From: Peribacillus faecalis
Lineage (GTDB): Bacteria > Bacillota > Bacilli > Bacillales > DSM-1321
NCBI RefSeq assembly: GCF_014712675.1
Contig: NZ_JACXSI010000010.1
Coordinates: forward strand, 17,262-81,261
Reading direction: 5' to 3'
Length of the DNA stretch: 64,000 bases
Numbering within the stretch: the first letter of the stretch is position 1; each line of letters starts with the position of its first letter. Positions 16,887 to 25,735 of the stretch are shown here, piece after piece. A model generated the notes under the pieces. That model had not been told where the DNA came from. It did no database searches and saw nothing but the letters and a program-made list of their open reading frames with translations. A program made the translations under genes and the position numbers.

Positions 16887-16921
16887 GGTTTTTAATTCTA
16901 TTGAGTATTTGGAACATAGTT
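16887..16921. promoter_or_regulatory. 35-base motif shared with 25840-25874
   Basis: 31 of 35 bases match the sequence at 25840-25874 (common core TATTTGGAACATA). Each copy lies 145-220 bases upstream of a minus-strand gene (MATE-gshF here, EF-G paralogue there) and just behind a terminator. A shared operator or promoter element is possible. Confidence 0.4.
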
Positions 16922-16940
16922 TGTTTGGAATTATAATAAC

Positions 16941-16976
16941 ATAAAAACATCCATAACTATAAAATTGTTATGGATG
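16941..16976 (-). terminator. Terminator after corA remnant
   Basis: Perfect 10-base stem CATCCATAAC/GTTATGGATG (16948-16957 with 16967-16976) with a TTTTTATG tail on the minus strand. Confidence 0.85.
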
Positions 16977-17001
16977 TGAAATTTGTATGAATTTGTCATA
17001 T

Positions 17002-17786
17002 TTAAAAGAATTTTTTCTTCCAAAAGATAATAGTTGTAATTGTTGATAATAGTACGGCAATCGAAATAATTAGCAAAAAGGCATACGGCTTATCCTGGAA
17101 CGGCAAACCGACGTTCATGCCGTAAATACTTGCGACCATTGTCGGCAGCGATAGTATGATTGTAAATGATGTCAAAAACTTCATGACGATATTCAAGTTG
17201 TTAGAGATTACTGAAGCGAACGCATCCATCATTCCGCTCAAAATACTGCTGTACGTTTCTGCCATTTCGATCGCCTGCTGATTTTCGATGATGACATCTT
17301 CGAGCAAATCTTTGTCTTCTTCGTACATTTTAAGCAAATTAAGACGAAGCATTTTATTTAAAACGACTTTGTTCGCCTTCAATGACGTCATGAAATAAAC
17401 TAAACTTTTTTCTAAAGCAAGAAAGGCGTATAATTCCTGGTTTTTCATTGATTGGTGCAGTTCCCGCTCTACTTCATTTGTCTTGCGGTTAATTTGCTTT
17501 AAGTAGCGTAAGTAATAAGTGGAAATCACAAATAGGATTTGAAGAGCAAATCGGGTTTTCTTATATGTGAAAAATCCTTTTACTTTATTATTTTTAAAGT
17601 CCTCTAATATTGATGTCTCCTTTAGAGAAACTGTAATGAAAGCCTCCTCATTTATATAGAGGAAATAATCACGCTTCCTAATGGGTTGAAATTACTGATA
17701 ACATTCCCCAAACCCATACAAAAGATAATACTTACTTCCTCCTTTATCTCTTCGGGATCCGGGTCACTGCTGCTAAATATACTCAA
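17002..17786 (-). pseudogene. Decayed CorA-type magnesium transporter
   Basis: The only long reading frame is a 175-codon C-terminal part with the CorA helical stalk, two membrane helices and the YGMN signature (VASIYGMNVGLPF). CorA proteins are about 310 residues. Upstream, the frame continues without a start codon through codons reading FITVSLKETSILEDFKNN, typical CorA sequence. Farther up another frame gives a TTG start (17784-17786) behind AAGGAG, reading MSIFSSSDPDPEEIKEEVS...NPLGSVIISSI then stop. This looks like the true 5' end with an internal deletion of roughly 60 codons plus a frameshift near 17665-17680. A full-length CorA cannot be made. Confidence 0.75.
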
Positions 17787-17989
17787 GTAAATCAACTCCT
17801 TTGTAACGAACTTCACAATCAATGATAAACCTTAAATTTCCTTTCTTCAATGCTTTTACAGATTTTTAACTATTTAAATATTTATATTCACCTAATTAGG
17901 CAGGCTTTATGAAAGAAGGATTATTGCGGTAAGCAAGTGAATAAGTATTATGTAATATTTCATTTCCAGAAAAAGAGAGGATGTTTGAC

Positions 17990-18820
17990 ATGTCGCAGAC
18001 GACTGACATTAGTATTATCCGAGTTCCTGTCCCTTCCCCGACGCTATGGCCTCACGATACAACGAATTGCTATTTAATCGGTAACAGCAGACAGTCGATT
18101 TTAGTCGATGCAGGATATAATCAGCCTGAAACGAAGGAATCTATCGAAGCTGCTCGCAAGATGCACAGGTTAGCAGTACCTGAGAAGATTTTGCTGACTC
18201 ATTATCACCCGGACCACGCGCCCGGCTTACTGCAGTTGACAGATTGGAAGGCCGACATTTATTGTCATCTGGAAGAAAGAACAAATATCGAAAAATTGAT
18301 TCCTTCTATCAGCAGCCTTTTGACATTAAAGGATCATGACATGCTATCAATTGATTCGACTGAGATTGAAGTCATTCATGCCCCCGGCCATACTGCCGGA
18401 CAATTAAATTTTTATTTGTCTTCAAAACAAGTTTTAATTGCCGGCGACAATATTTTAGGAAGCGGAACACCGTGGATTGGACCTCCTGACGGGGATATGG
18501 GCGCTTATTTCGAGACATTAAAGCGACTGCGAAGTTTAAAACTGAGAAGAATCGGACCCGGACATGGAGATTGGGTGGAAAATCCGTATCAGCAAATTGA
18601 TTATGTGCTGGAACGGCGATTATTCAGAGAAAAACAAATTCTTTCCATACTGTCGGAATATAAAAGCTTGAATAGCGAGCAGCTAACGAAGATCATTTAT
18701 GAAAATAATATTCATCCGTCTATATTTATCGTAGCGAAAAAAACAGTTGAAGCACACCTCATAAAATTAATAAAAGAAGAGCTTGTTTCCCAAAACGAAG
18801 AAATGTATTTTATTGCATAA
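17990..18820 (+). CDS. Metallo-beta-lactamase-fold hydrolase with C-terminal winged helix (LACTB2-like)
   Basis: 276 residues from the ATG at 17990, chosen because GAGAGG sits 9 bases away; the ATG at 17981 abuts it. Metal ligands of the MBL fold are visible: THYHPDHAPG (HxHxDH), APGHTAGQ (His), AGDNILG (Asp) and GPGHGD (His). After residue ~210 a winged-helix tail of the BLACT_WH type follows (ERRLFREKQILSILSE...TVEAHLIKLIKEE). That architecture is shared with human LACTB2 and many bacterial thioesterase or nuclease-like hydrolases. The substrate is unknown. It converges with the NUDIX gene, four bases away, with no terminator seen. Confidence 0.87.
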   Translation: MSQTTDISIIRVPVPSPTLWPHDTTNCYLIGNSRQSILVDAGYNQPETKESIEAARKMHRLAVPEKILLTHYHPDHAPGLLQLTDWKADIYCHLEERTNIEKLIPSISSLLTLKDHDMLSIDSTEIEVIHAPGHTAGQLNFYLSSKQVLIAGDNILGSGTPWIGPPDGDMGAYFETLKRLRSLKLRRIGPGHGDWVENPYQQIDYVLERRLFREKQILSILSEYKSLNSEQLTKIIYENNIHPSIFIVAKKTVEAHLIKLIKEELVSQNEEMYFIA

Positions 18821-18824
18821 CCAT

Positions 18825-19487
18825 TTACTCTAATATAATTTCGGGCATTTTCAGCGGATTGCCGTGCAAATAATCTTGAATGACATTTAATGTTGTGATA
18901 GTCGGCAGCACCATTGGCATACGATTTTCTCTATACGCTGAAAGTGCCTCTTCTGGTGTAACCCATAGTCCTTCTTCAATTTCATAAGTGTCAGGCATCG
19001 GCTGTTGACCATCAGGCAAATAGGCAAGAAAAAATCTCGTATTAAACCGGATTGGGCTTCGCTCCGGTGTGATTAAATTACCGAAATAATTCAACTTTTT
19101 TGTACATAAATGCATTTTTTCCTTCTTTAATAGCTGACAAAATGAAAGATCCCCGTCTAATAACTGTTTTCGATAAACCATGGTCTTCTCATAATTCGGT
19201 AACGGTTCCGTTTGATCGTTTTTTTCGCACAATAAAATACCTATTTCTTCAAACAACTCGCGTGCTGCCGCAACATAATAAGAAAGAGGAAGTTCAACTC
19301 TTTCTCCTTCAATTTTTATAAATTGTTCATCGGCATGCTCATCTTCCCTCTCTACTCCGCCGCCTGGAAAGACAAAGTATCCTCCTAAGAATTTCATCGT
19401 ATGAGGTCTTTTGGTCATGTACACCCGATTATCTCTGTCCAATAATACAACTGTTGATGCCGGTTTTGGAATTGCCGCCATCTGCAC
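18825..19487 (-). CDS. NUDIX hydrolase
   Basis: 220 residues. The Nudix box is present but stretched: GGYFVFPGGGVE, then about 27 residues, then AARELFEEIGILL, in place of the usual seven-residue spacing. This insertion is typical of the NUDT7/8/19-like CoA or nucleotide-sugar pyrophosphatase group (RP2p-like). It should cleave a nucleoside diphosphate linked to another moiety, with Mg2+. It is a single gene convergent with the MBL hydrolase. Substrate unassigned. Confidence 0.85.
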   Translation of the reverse strand: MQMAAIPKPASTVVLLDRDNRVYMTKRPHTMKFLGGYFVFPGGGVEREDEHADEQFIKIEGERVELPLSYYVAAARELFEEIGILLCEKNDQTEPLPNYEKTMVYRKQLLDGDLSFCQLLKKEKMHLCTKKLNYFGNLITPERSPIRFNTRFFLAYLPDGQQPMPDTYEIEEGLWVTPEEALSAYRENRMPMVLPTITTLNVIQDYLHGNPLKMPEIILE

Positions 19488-19643
19488 TCCTCCTTTTGCT
19501 TATTGTTTCAATATATGAATCTCGCTGAATTATCATTCATATAATAAAAATTCCGGATGAGAGGGCCTTTTTCCTTTTTTATAGGTAATAGATTTTGTAT
19601 ATATTAGTAAGTTGCGTAATATTTCACTAATTTGACAAAGAAA

Positions 19644-19669
19644 GCACCGAACAGAAGTTTGTCCGGCGC
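19644..19669 (-). terminator. Terminator after the VOC dioxygenase
   Basis: Six-base stem GCACCG/CGGCGC with one G-U-type pair, followed on the minus strand by TTTCTTTG. Confidence 0.5.
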
Positions 19670-19675
19670 ATTTAT

Positions 19676-20659
19676 TTATTCATATTCTTTTTTAAATTCA
19701 ATTGTACTTCTTACCGTATTAATAGGACGCACAAGCTTTTCAATTTGTTCACGTTGCGGCTCCAAAAAAGGCGGCAACGAAAGCTTCTCACCTACAGTCT
19801 CATAAGGCTCATCCCCCATAAATCCAGGACCGTCTGTCGCAAATTCAAATAATATTTGCGGCGCAACACGAGCGTATAACGATTCAAAGAAATGTCGGTT
19901 TACATAACCGGACGTTTGAAAACCGAAGCGCTCCAAACGTTCTGTCCATTCATCCAGTACCGCCCTGTCCTCGACACGGAATGCAACATGATGTACGGTT
20001 CCGAAACCTTGTCTTGCCTGCGGAAGAGTTGTATTTTGCTCAACAATAATTTGCGCCCCATTACCTCCTGCTACACCTTCGAACAAATGAAAGTCACCGT
20101 CAGTATCAATTTCCTTAAATTCGAGAACACGTTCCAACACTTGTTTGAAGTAATTAAAATCTGCTATACGAATGAAGATTGGCCCTAAGCCGGTAATCGC
20201 ATACTCCAATGGAATCGGCCCTTTTTGCCAAGGCGTGCCAGAAGCTACCCCTGTATTATTCTCGTCAGAAATCAATTGATATTTTTGATCATCAAAATCG
20301 ACAAATGAGAGTGTCTTCTTGCCGAATTGTTCTTGTATGCCTGTATGTTCAACTTTCAGACGGTTGAAGCGTTTTATCCAATATTCCAATGCTTTATCTT
20401 TCGGCACACGGAAAGATGTCTTAGCAATTTCATTTGTGCCGTGAACCCCTTTTGGTATGTTCGGAAAATCAAAAAACGTCATATCTGTCCCTGCATTTCC
20501 TTTATCATCCGCAAAAAATAAATGGTATGTCTGAATGTCATCTTGATTGACTGTCTTTTTGACAAGGCGCATCCCTAACACGTATGTGAAAAATTCATAG
20601 TTCTTTTCTGCACTGCTTGTAATAGCTGTAACATGATGGATGCCTTTTAAGTGGTTCAT
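19676..20659 (-). CDS. Ring-cleaving extradiol dioxygenase, VOC/glyoxalase superfamily (MhqO/MhqA-like)
   Basis: 327 residues from the ATG at 20657-20659 (MNHLKGIHHVTAITSSAEKN), behind AAAGGGGAC. Two VOC modules are visible, starting at IHHVTAIT (about residue 7) and VHHVAFRV (about 210); the conserved His of each and a Glu in ILFEFATDGPG should bind Fe(II). The family includes the Bacillus MhqA/MhqE/MhqO enzymes, which open hydroquinone or catechol rings during quinone stress. A close match to the MhqR operator 46 bases upstream supports that role here. Monocistronic. Confidence 0.85.
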   Translation of the reverse strand: MNHLKGIHHVTAITSSAEKNYEFFTYVLGMRLVKKTVNQDDIQTYHLFFADDKGNAGTDMTFFDFPNIPKGVHGTNEIAKTSFRVPKDKALEYWIKRFNRLKVEHTGIQEQFGKKTLSFVDFDDQKYQLISDENNTGVASGTPWQKGPIPLEYAITGLGPIFIRIADFNYFKQVLERVLEFKEIDTDGDFHLFEGVAGGNGAQIIVEQNTTLPQARQGFGTVHHVAFRVEDRAVLDEWTERLERFGFQTSGYVNRHFFESLYARVAPQILFEFATDGPGFMGDEPYETVGEKLSLPPFLEPQREQIEKLVRPINTVRSTIEFKKEYE

Positions 20660-20704
20660 AAATATGTCCCCTTTATTCATAAAATAAATTATTACTAATT
20701 AAAA

Positions 20705-20722
20705 TATCTCGACTTCGAAGTA
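20705..20722. promoter_or_regulatory. MhqR-like operator
   Basis: TATCTCGACTTCGAAGTA agrees at about 15 of 18 positions with the MhqR operator TATCTCGAATTCGAGATA as I recall it. It lies 46-63 bases before the dioxygenase start, fitting MarR-type repression relieved by quinones. The 90-base region is shared with the divergent permease pseudogene. Confidence 0.55.
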
Positions 20723-20804
20723 AATATAACACGCACAAATTTCGATGTCAATTGATTCGCAATTTTGATACTATTGTCATAGATTTATAACGTAATAGTT
20801 GGGA

Positions 20805-21717
20805 ATGAAAACTTTGGACTTATTAATGATTGTACTACCGGTTTTTTTAATATTCTTTGCCGGATTTGTCGGACAGAAAATGATTGGCTTTAACATACGT
20901 TCAATCTCAAGTATAACTATATACATAATGTCGCCTTTCTTAGCTTTTCGGACCTTTTATACGAATGAATTGACAGACGAATATTTATATATCATTTTGT
21001 TCTGTCTCATTCTATGTTTAGCACTAATGGTCATTGTCTGAATCACTGCCATTTGCACAAAAGCGACTAAACAGCAGTTATCAGCAATGATGCTTAGCGG
21101 CGCTTTCATGAACAGCGGCAATTACGGAGGGCGATTGTTTTATTTGCTCTAGGTTCAATCGGCTTTGATTATGCTGTTATTGTGATGGTAGTCCATTCAT
21201 TTCTAATGAATACAATCGGTTTATTTTTCGCTTCATTAGGAGGAAAAGAACCGGCATCATAGAAAGACTCCTTTGGGCGGGTAATCCGTATGCCTGTCAT
21301 CCATGGTGCAATGTTAGGGATTGTTTTGCAGCTCCTTTCCGTTAATATACCGGTTACTTTCATGGAAGCAATCTCTTTGATCACTAATGCGTCGATTCCG
21401 ACAGTTATGCTCGTCCTCGGTATGCAACTGGCTGATATTACACGAAAGGAAGTCGCTATCGCTACGTATCATCTGTCACTTTCATCCGGATGATTGTTTC
21501 GCCGGTATTGGCAATTATTATCGTATCATTTTTGCCGATCAGTTCATTGCTGAAAAATGTATTGATTATTCAAGCGGCAATGCTGGCAGCCGCCAACACA
21601 ACAATGTTAGCGATACAATTCGGAACAGAGCCGGATCTTGTTTCCTTCACGACACTGGTCACAACAATATTGAGTATCGTCACAATCCCAATAGTATTAT
21701 TTGGATTAGGCCTATAA
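20805..21717 (+). pseudogene. Decayed AEC-family (auxin efflux carrier / malate permease-like) transporter
   Basis: Reading on from MKTLDLLMIVLPVFLIFFAGFVGQK the frame meets TGA at 21039-21041 but AEC-like sequence goes on in frame (ITAICTKATKQQLSAMMLSGAFMNSGNYGG). A frameshift near 21128-21133 moves it to a frame reading ALGSIGFDYAVIVMVVHSFLMN. A TAG follows near 21258-21260 (after KEPAS), then RVIRMPVIHGAMLGIVLQLLSVN. A second frameshift lies near 21460, after which MIVSPVLAIIIVSFLPISSLL runs to the natural stop. Together these give a near-complete ten-helix permease of about 300 residues with four lesions. It is divergent from the VOC dioxygenase. Confidence 0.85.
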
Positions 21718-21725
21718 AATAAAAA

Positions 21726-21765
21726 AATCGTTCAGAACAAACGTTTTCATCTGTTCAGAACGATT
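21726..21765. terminator. Bidirectional terminator
   Basis: AATCGTTCAGAACA (21726-21739) pairs with TGTTCAGAACGATT (21752-21765), one central A-A mismatch, with A-run before and T-run after. It closes both the permease remnant (+) and the 37-codon gene (-). Confidence 0.85.
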
Positions 21766-21776
21766 CTTTTTTTAAC

Positions 21777-21890
21777 TCATGCTGCATCTTCAGTTTTCTT
21801 ATTTGATTTCCATTCCCATCCTTGTGTAACACAGCCCATGCTGACAATCATGACAATGACATAGAGTGTGTTATTTAACCAGTTCGGCAT
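21777..21890 (-). CDS. 37-residue single-helix membrane peptide
   Basis: ATG at 21888-21890 follows a strong GGAGGATTAGG ribosome binding site; the peptide begins MPNWLNNTLYVIVMIVSMG, continues CVTQGWEW and ends KSNKKTEDAA. A single hydrophobic helix (about residues 8-20) is followed by a tryptophan-bearing juxtamembrane stretch and a charged tail. A terminator follows the stop directly. A full set of expression signals on a compact frame argues that it is real. I do not recognise a family; such peptides often modulate a neighbouring transporter, but nothing here shows that. Confidence 0.65.
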   Translation of the reverse strand: MPNWLNNTLYVIVMIVSMGCVTQGWEWKSNKKTEDAA

Positions 21891-22041
21891 TCCTAATCCT
21901 CCGTATGTAAAAATTTCCTATAAATCATATTATAATACTTTGTATTTTAAAAGTGTATATTTTTAACTCTCTAATTTTAAAAAGACGATTCTATGCAATA
22001 TTTCTTGCATGAGAATCGCCTATTTCATTTATACTATTCTA

Positions 22042-22266
22042 TTATTTTTTAATAATTGTAATAGTCCAAGCGGCTTCCCCAATTTGCTCGAAATTGGAGA
22101 TTGTGTGACCTGCTTCTGCCGCCCAACGCGGGATTGTATCTGTTGCTTGTGTACAATCAAACTGGATTTCCAATTCATCGTTAGAATTTAATTTTTCCAT
22201 TGCTTCCTTCGCTTCTACTAACGGAAACGGACAAACCATACCCATTACTTCTAAAACTTGTTTCAT
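22042..22266 (-). CDS. tsuB: TusA/YeeD-family sulfur carrier, thiosulfate uptake partner
   Basis: 74 residues with the TusA signature MVCPFPLVEAK near the N-terminus; the cysteine of the CPxP motif forms the persulfide. The gene follows, 17 bases downstream in the same direction, a YeeE/YedE-family permease. In characterised systems (TsuA/TsuB) the membrane protein imports thiosulfate and the TusA-like protein receives or processes the sulfur in the cytoplasm. The symbol follows that pairing; experimental support in Bacillales is limited as far as I know. Confidence 0.85.
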   Translation of the reverse strand: MKQVLEVMGMVCPFPLVEAKEAMEKLNSNDELEIQFDCTQATDTIPRWAAEAGHTISNFEQIGEAAWTITIIKK

Positions 22267-22283
22267 AATTATATACCCCTTTT

Positions 22284-23333
22284 TTATGCTGATTTTAATG
22301 TGCTTTTGCTTGCTTTTTTACGACCGCGGACAAATACAAAATAAGTAGCTGTCCAAGTACCTAAAAGCATAAATACTAGCGAAATCCATCCTTGCCACGT
22401 CATCATTCCAGTCATGACCAATGCATTTCCAATCGAACAGCCTCCCGCTAATACAGCACCGCATCCCATTAAAAGACCGCCTGTAAAGCTGCGGATTCCC
22501 GTTTTGACATCCGGCATTCTGAAACGGAACTCGTTGCTTGCCTTCGCTGCAATAAATGAACCTAGGAAAATACCTAATACTAAAAATACTCCCCAGTTCA
22601 GGAATGTGTCATCGCCAGTCGTTAAATACAATAAGATATCTCCGGACGGAACGGTAATACCCAGTCCGAAAATACGACCGGACGCAACGCTTAACGGCCA
22701 AGCAAGAACTGCTATCAAGCCGACCAGTACAGCCGTCACGAATGGATGCCAACGTTTTTCAAACAAAACGTGCGCCAATCCTGTACGCTTCGGCTTCAAT
22801 TGTGGAATAAATACTTTTGGTTTCGTCACTTCTTTATATACGACCCAAGCAACAACCGCCAGTAAAATAGCAATTAACACCCAAACATCGACCCCAAGTG
22901 TTGAAGCAATCGAATTGTCCGAAAGCTGATGCGATTTCACTTCTTGTGTAAATGGAGCAAACACACCGTTTCGCATCATGACACTCATCAGCACATAACC
23001 GGCTAAAGCCATCCAGCTGCCGATTAAACCTTCACCCGCTCGATACCAAGTGCCTGTTGCACATCCGCCGGCTAGAATGATGCCAATACCAAAAATGAAT
23101 GAGCCGATAATAATAGATGCCAATGGCAATGTACCTGCATTAAATTCAAATACACCTGCGCTGATTAATCCGTATGCGCCAATGCTTTGAACAGCAATTG
23201 CTATTAATAACGCATAAAACATACGATTATCTTTTGTTAAATACATATCACGGAACCCGCCGGTCAAGCAGAAACGTCCTCGTTGCAAAACGAATCCCAA
23301 TAATGCCCCGCAAATTAATCCTGTAATCATCAT
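22284..23333 (-). CDS. tsuA: YeeE/YedE-family thiosulfate (sulfur compound) transporter
   Basis: About 349 residues from ATG at 23331-23333 (or the adjacent 23328-23330); AAGGGGAGAAGAG lies upstream, and the longer 383-residue reading adds a poor, charged leader. Many membrane helices and the paired cysteine motifs of the family are present: RGRFCLTGGFRDMYL near the start, GGCATGTWYRAGEGL near residue 90 and GCGAVLAGGCSIGNAL near residue 300. In TsuA three such cysteines pass thiosulfate through the membrane. Paired with the TusA-like gene, the likely role is sulfur acquisition for cysteine synthesis. Confidence 0.87.
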   Translation of the reverse strand: MMITGLICGALLGFVLQRGRFCLTGGFRDMYLTKDNRMFYALLIAIAVQSIGAYGLISAGVFEFNAGTLPLASIIIGSFIFGIGIILAGGCATGTWYRAGEGLIGSWMALAGYVLMSVMMRNGVFAPFTQEVKSHQLSDNSIASTLGVDVWVLIAILLAVVAWVVYKEVTKPKVFIPQLKPKRTGLAHVLFEKRWHPFVTAVLVGLIAVLAWPLSVASGRIFGLGITVPSGDILLYLTTGDDTFLNWGVFLVLGIFLGSFIAAKASNEFRFRMPDVKTGIRSFTGGLLMGCGAVLAGGCSIGNALVMTGMMTWQGWISLVFMLLGTWTATYFVFVRGRKKASKSTLKSA

Positions 23334-23540
23334 TTGAAGCACTTCTCTTCTCCCCTTCGTTAAACCAAGTAAGTCAATAAGATTTATAATAATGATTATA
23401 TTTCTAAATTGCAAGTATTTTATTAAAATAACCAATATTTAATTTTCAATATAATTGAGCATGTTGGTTTCCGCTTCAGTAGTTTTCTAATCAAATCAGG
23501 CAATTAATTTATGCTTAACAAATAACTTTTAGTGAAATAA

Positions 23541-23576
23541 AAATCGGGTTCGTATGTAAAAACAAACCCGATTTTT
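23541..23576 (-). terminator. Terminator after the EF-G paralogue
   Basis: AAATCGGGTT (23541-23550) pairs with AACCCGATTT (23565-23574), with a T-run on both sides. Within 23334-23597 I see nothing else except the promoter side of tsuA. Confidence 0.88.
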
Positions 23577-23597
23577 CCATCAATTAATTATTCGAAT

Positions 23598-25658
23598 TTA
23601 TATCCGTTCCAAATGATCGAGCAACTTTTTAGAGAGTTCTTCTGACAATTCTTCATATCGTGCGAATTCAGATGAGAATCGTCCTCTTGCCCCGGTCAAT
23701 GATTTCAGTTCTGTTGTGAAATTAAGCATCTCTGATTGCGGTACTTCTGCAGTAATGTGCTCGGAATTTTTCACTTCTTCCATTCCTAAAATGCGTCCGC
23801 GTTTTCTTGTAAGTTCACCCATAACGTCACCGATACATTCAGACGGAATATCCATTTCCACTTTCATTACCGGTTCCAAAATACACGGAACAGCTTGAGT
23901 GATGCCTTGTTTATAAGCAAGACTTGCAGCCGCTTTAAAAGCAAATTCCGAACTATCGACTGAATGATACGTTCCATCATATAAAGTCGCTTGTAAGCGT
24001 ATTAACGGAAAACCGGCTAAGACACCTTTTTCCATCGCTTCTTCCAGACCTTTTTCAACGGCTGGGATGTATTGTTTTGGAACAGCGCCGCCGACGACTT
24101 TATTAATAAACAGCAATTCGTCTTCTCCGTCTGTTCGCGGTTCAAAAATAATTTTCACATCTCCGTATTGGCCATGTCCTCCGCTTTGTTTTTTATATTT
24201 GCCTTGCACATCCGCTCTTCCCTTGATGGTTTCACGATATGGCACTTTTGGCAGTTCATACTCGATTTCAATATCGAATTTTTGCAGAAGTTTACTTTTA
24301 ATGATTTCCAAGTGGGTTTCCCCCATCGTTTCAATGCGCAGCTGCAAAAATTCCGGATCACGGTAGACGATAATAGACGGATCTTCCTCTTGAATTTTCG
24401 TAAGCGCACTTAAAACTTTATCTTCATCTGCTTTTTTCGATACGACCACGACTCTTTCTAAAGTCGGCAGTTCGTATGTTAAATGGTCGACAAAAATAGG
24501 AGATGTTTTATCGCACAATGTATCATTTGTATTGGAAAATTGCAGTTTGGCGATAACACCAATGTCACCTGCCTCAATTGATTCAATCGTCTTCTGCTCT
24601 TTGCCTCGAACAGTATACAAACTATTAATTTTTTCTTCTCTATTTTTATTGGCATTATATACTGTTGAATTCACAGATAAAGTACCACGAAGCACTTTTA
24701 CAAACGATAGCTTACCAACAAAAGGATCGGCAACCGTTTTAAAGATAAACCCTACATGTTCAGCTTCAGAATCGGATAGTGAACCTTCATGCTCCTCATT
24801 TTTCTCATCATGATAATGAAATGTTTCTTCTTTTGGAGCAGGCATCGATTCACAAATATAATCCAACAGCAATTGAACACCTCGGCAATATTGTGCAGAA
24901 ATGCACAAGACAGGATATATTTCACCTGCTAAAATACCTTTTTTCAGTCCGGTAATCATTTCATCTTTTGTTAACACTCCATTATCTAAATATGCACTCA
25001 AGTACTCTTCGCTTGATTCAGAGATAATTTCCATAAGCTCATTATAGGAAGCCCTATATTGTTCTTCGTAATCTGCCGGGATTTCTTTTAACACAGTTTC
25101 ATTCTTCTTCAGGTCATACACTGAAAAAGTGCCGTGCAACACGTCAATAATCCCCTCGATGATGTGTTTTCTGATAACTGGGATTTGCAGCGCAACCGTA
25201 TTGGAACCGAATCTTTCTTTCAAATCACCATACACTTTTTCAAAACTACTGTTTTCTTTATCGATTTTATTAATGACAAAAGTAATTGGCACGCCTTTTT
25301 GTTTTGCTGCCTCATAAGCTCGTTCTGTTCCAACTTTAATACCGGAGCGCGCACTCACTTCAATGAATGCCGAGTCAGCTGCTTGAAGCGCCTGCATTCT
25401 TTCGCCGACAAATTCCAAATATCCGGGAGTATCTAAAATATTGATTTTATAATTTTGGTATAATAGCGGCAACAATGATGTTTGAATCGAAATTTGTCTG
25501 CTCTTCTCTTCCGCTTCATAATCACTGACTGTATTGCCTTCAATAATATGACCGAATCTGGCTGTGTTATGGGAAACATACAGTAAAGCTTCTGCTGTCA
25601 TCGTTTTCCCGCTGCCCTGATGGCCTAATAATGCAATATTTCTAATTTCCTTACTCAT
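23598..25658 (-). CDS. EF-G paralogue (translational GTPase, FusA2-like)
   Basis: 686 residues from the ATG at 25656-25658, 10 bases after AGGAGG. GTPase motifs: GHQGSGKT (G1), DTPG (G3) and NKID (G4). The region equivalent to the G2 threonine reads ISIQTS rather than the EF-G GITI consensus. Domains II to V of EF-G follow in order (GFIFKTVADPFVGKLSFVKVL; GGHGQYGDVKI; KVGGAVPKQYIPAVEKG; PSECIGDVMGELTRKRGRI). It is not the main EF-G, which sits in the str operon with S12/S7. Paralogues of this kind include EF-G2 of Thermus and factors of uncertain role; ribosome rescue or drug protection is possible but unproven. Its leader holds a small hairpin (25736-25755). Confidence 0.85.
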   Translation of the reverse strand: MSKEIRNIALLGHQGSGKTMTAEALLYVSHNTARFGHIIEGNTVSDYEAEEKSRQISIQTSLLPLLYQNYKINILDTPGYLEFVGERMQALQAADSAFIEVSARSGIKVGTERAYEAAKQKGVPITFVINKIDKENSSFEKVYGDLKERFGSNTVALQIPVIRKHIIEGIIDVLHGTFSVYDLKKNETVLKEIPADYEEQYRASYNELMEIISESSEEYLSAYLDNGVLTKDEMITGLKKGILAGEIYPVLCISAQYCRGVQLLLDYICESMPAPKEETFHYHDEKNEEHEGSLSDSEAEHVGFIFKTVADPFVGKLSFVKVLRGTLSVNSTVYNANKNREEKINSLYTVRGKEQKTIESIEAGDIGVIAKLQFSNTNDTLCDKTSPIFVDHLTYELPTLERVVVVSKKADEDKVLSALTKIQEEDPSIIVYRDPEFLQLRIETMGETHLEIIKSKLLQKFDIEIEYELPKVPYRETIKGRADVQGKYKKQSGGHGQYGDVKIIFEPRTDGEDELLFINKVVGGAVPKQYIPAVEKGLEEAMEKGVLAGFPLIRLQATLYDGTYHSVDSSEFAFKAAASLAYKQGITQAVPCILEPVMKVEMDIPSECIGDVMGELTRKRGRILGMEEVKNSEHITAEVPQSEMLNFTTELKSLTGARGRFSSEFARYEELSEELSKKLLDHLERI

Positions 25659-25735
25659 ACTCAATCATCCTCCTATTATGTGAACAAACTTTTGTTGCAA
25701 TAATGAATGTGCAGTTCGATTGGATAACAGTAAGG

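Noticed and set aside
22414-22929. 171-codon plus-strand frame opposite tsuA
   Set aside because: Antisense shadow; composition mirrors the membrane-protein codons on the other strand.
23334-23435. 34-codon extension of TsuA
   Set aside because: No family similarity and a ribosome-binding-like AAGGGGAG lies inside it.
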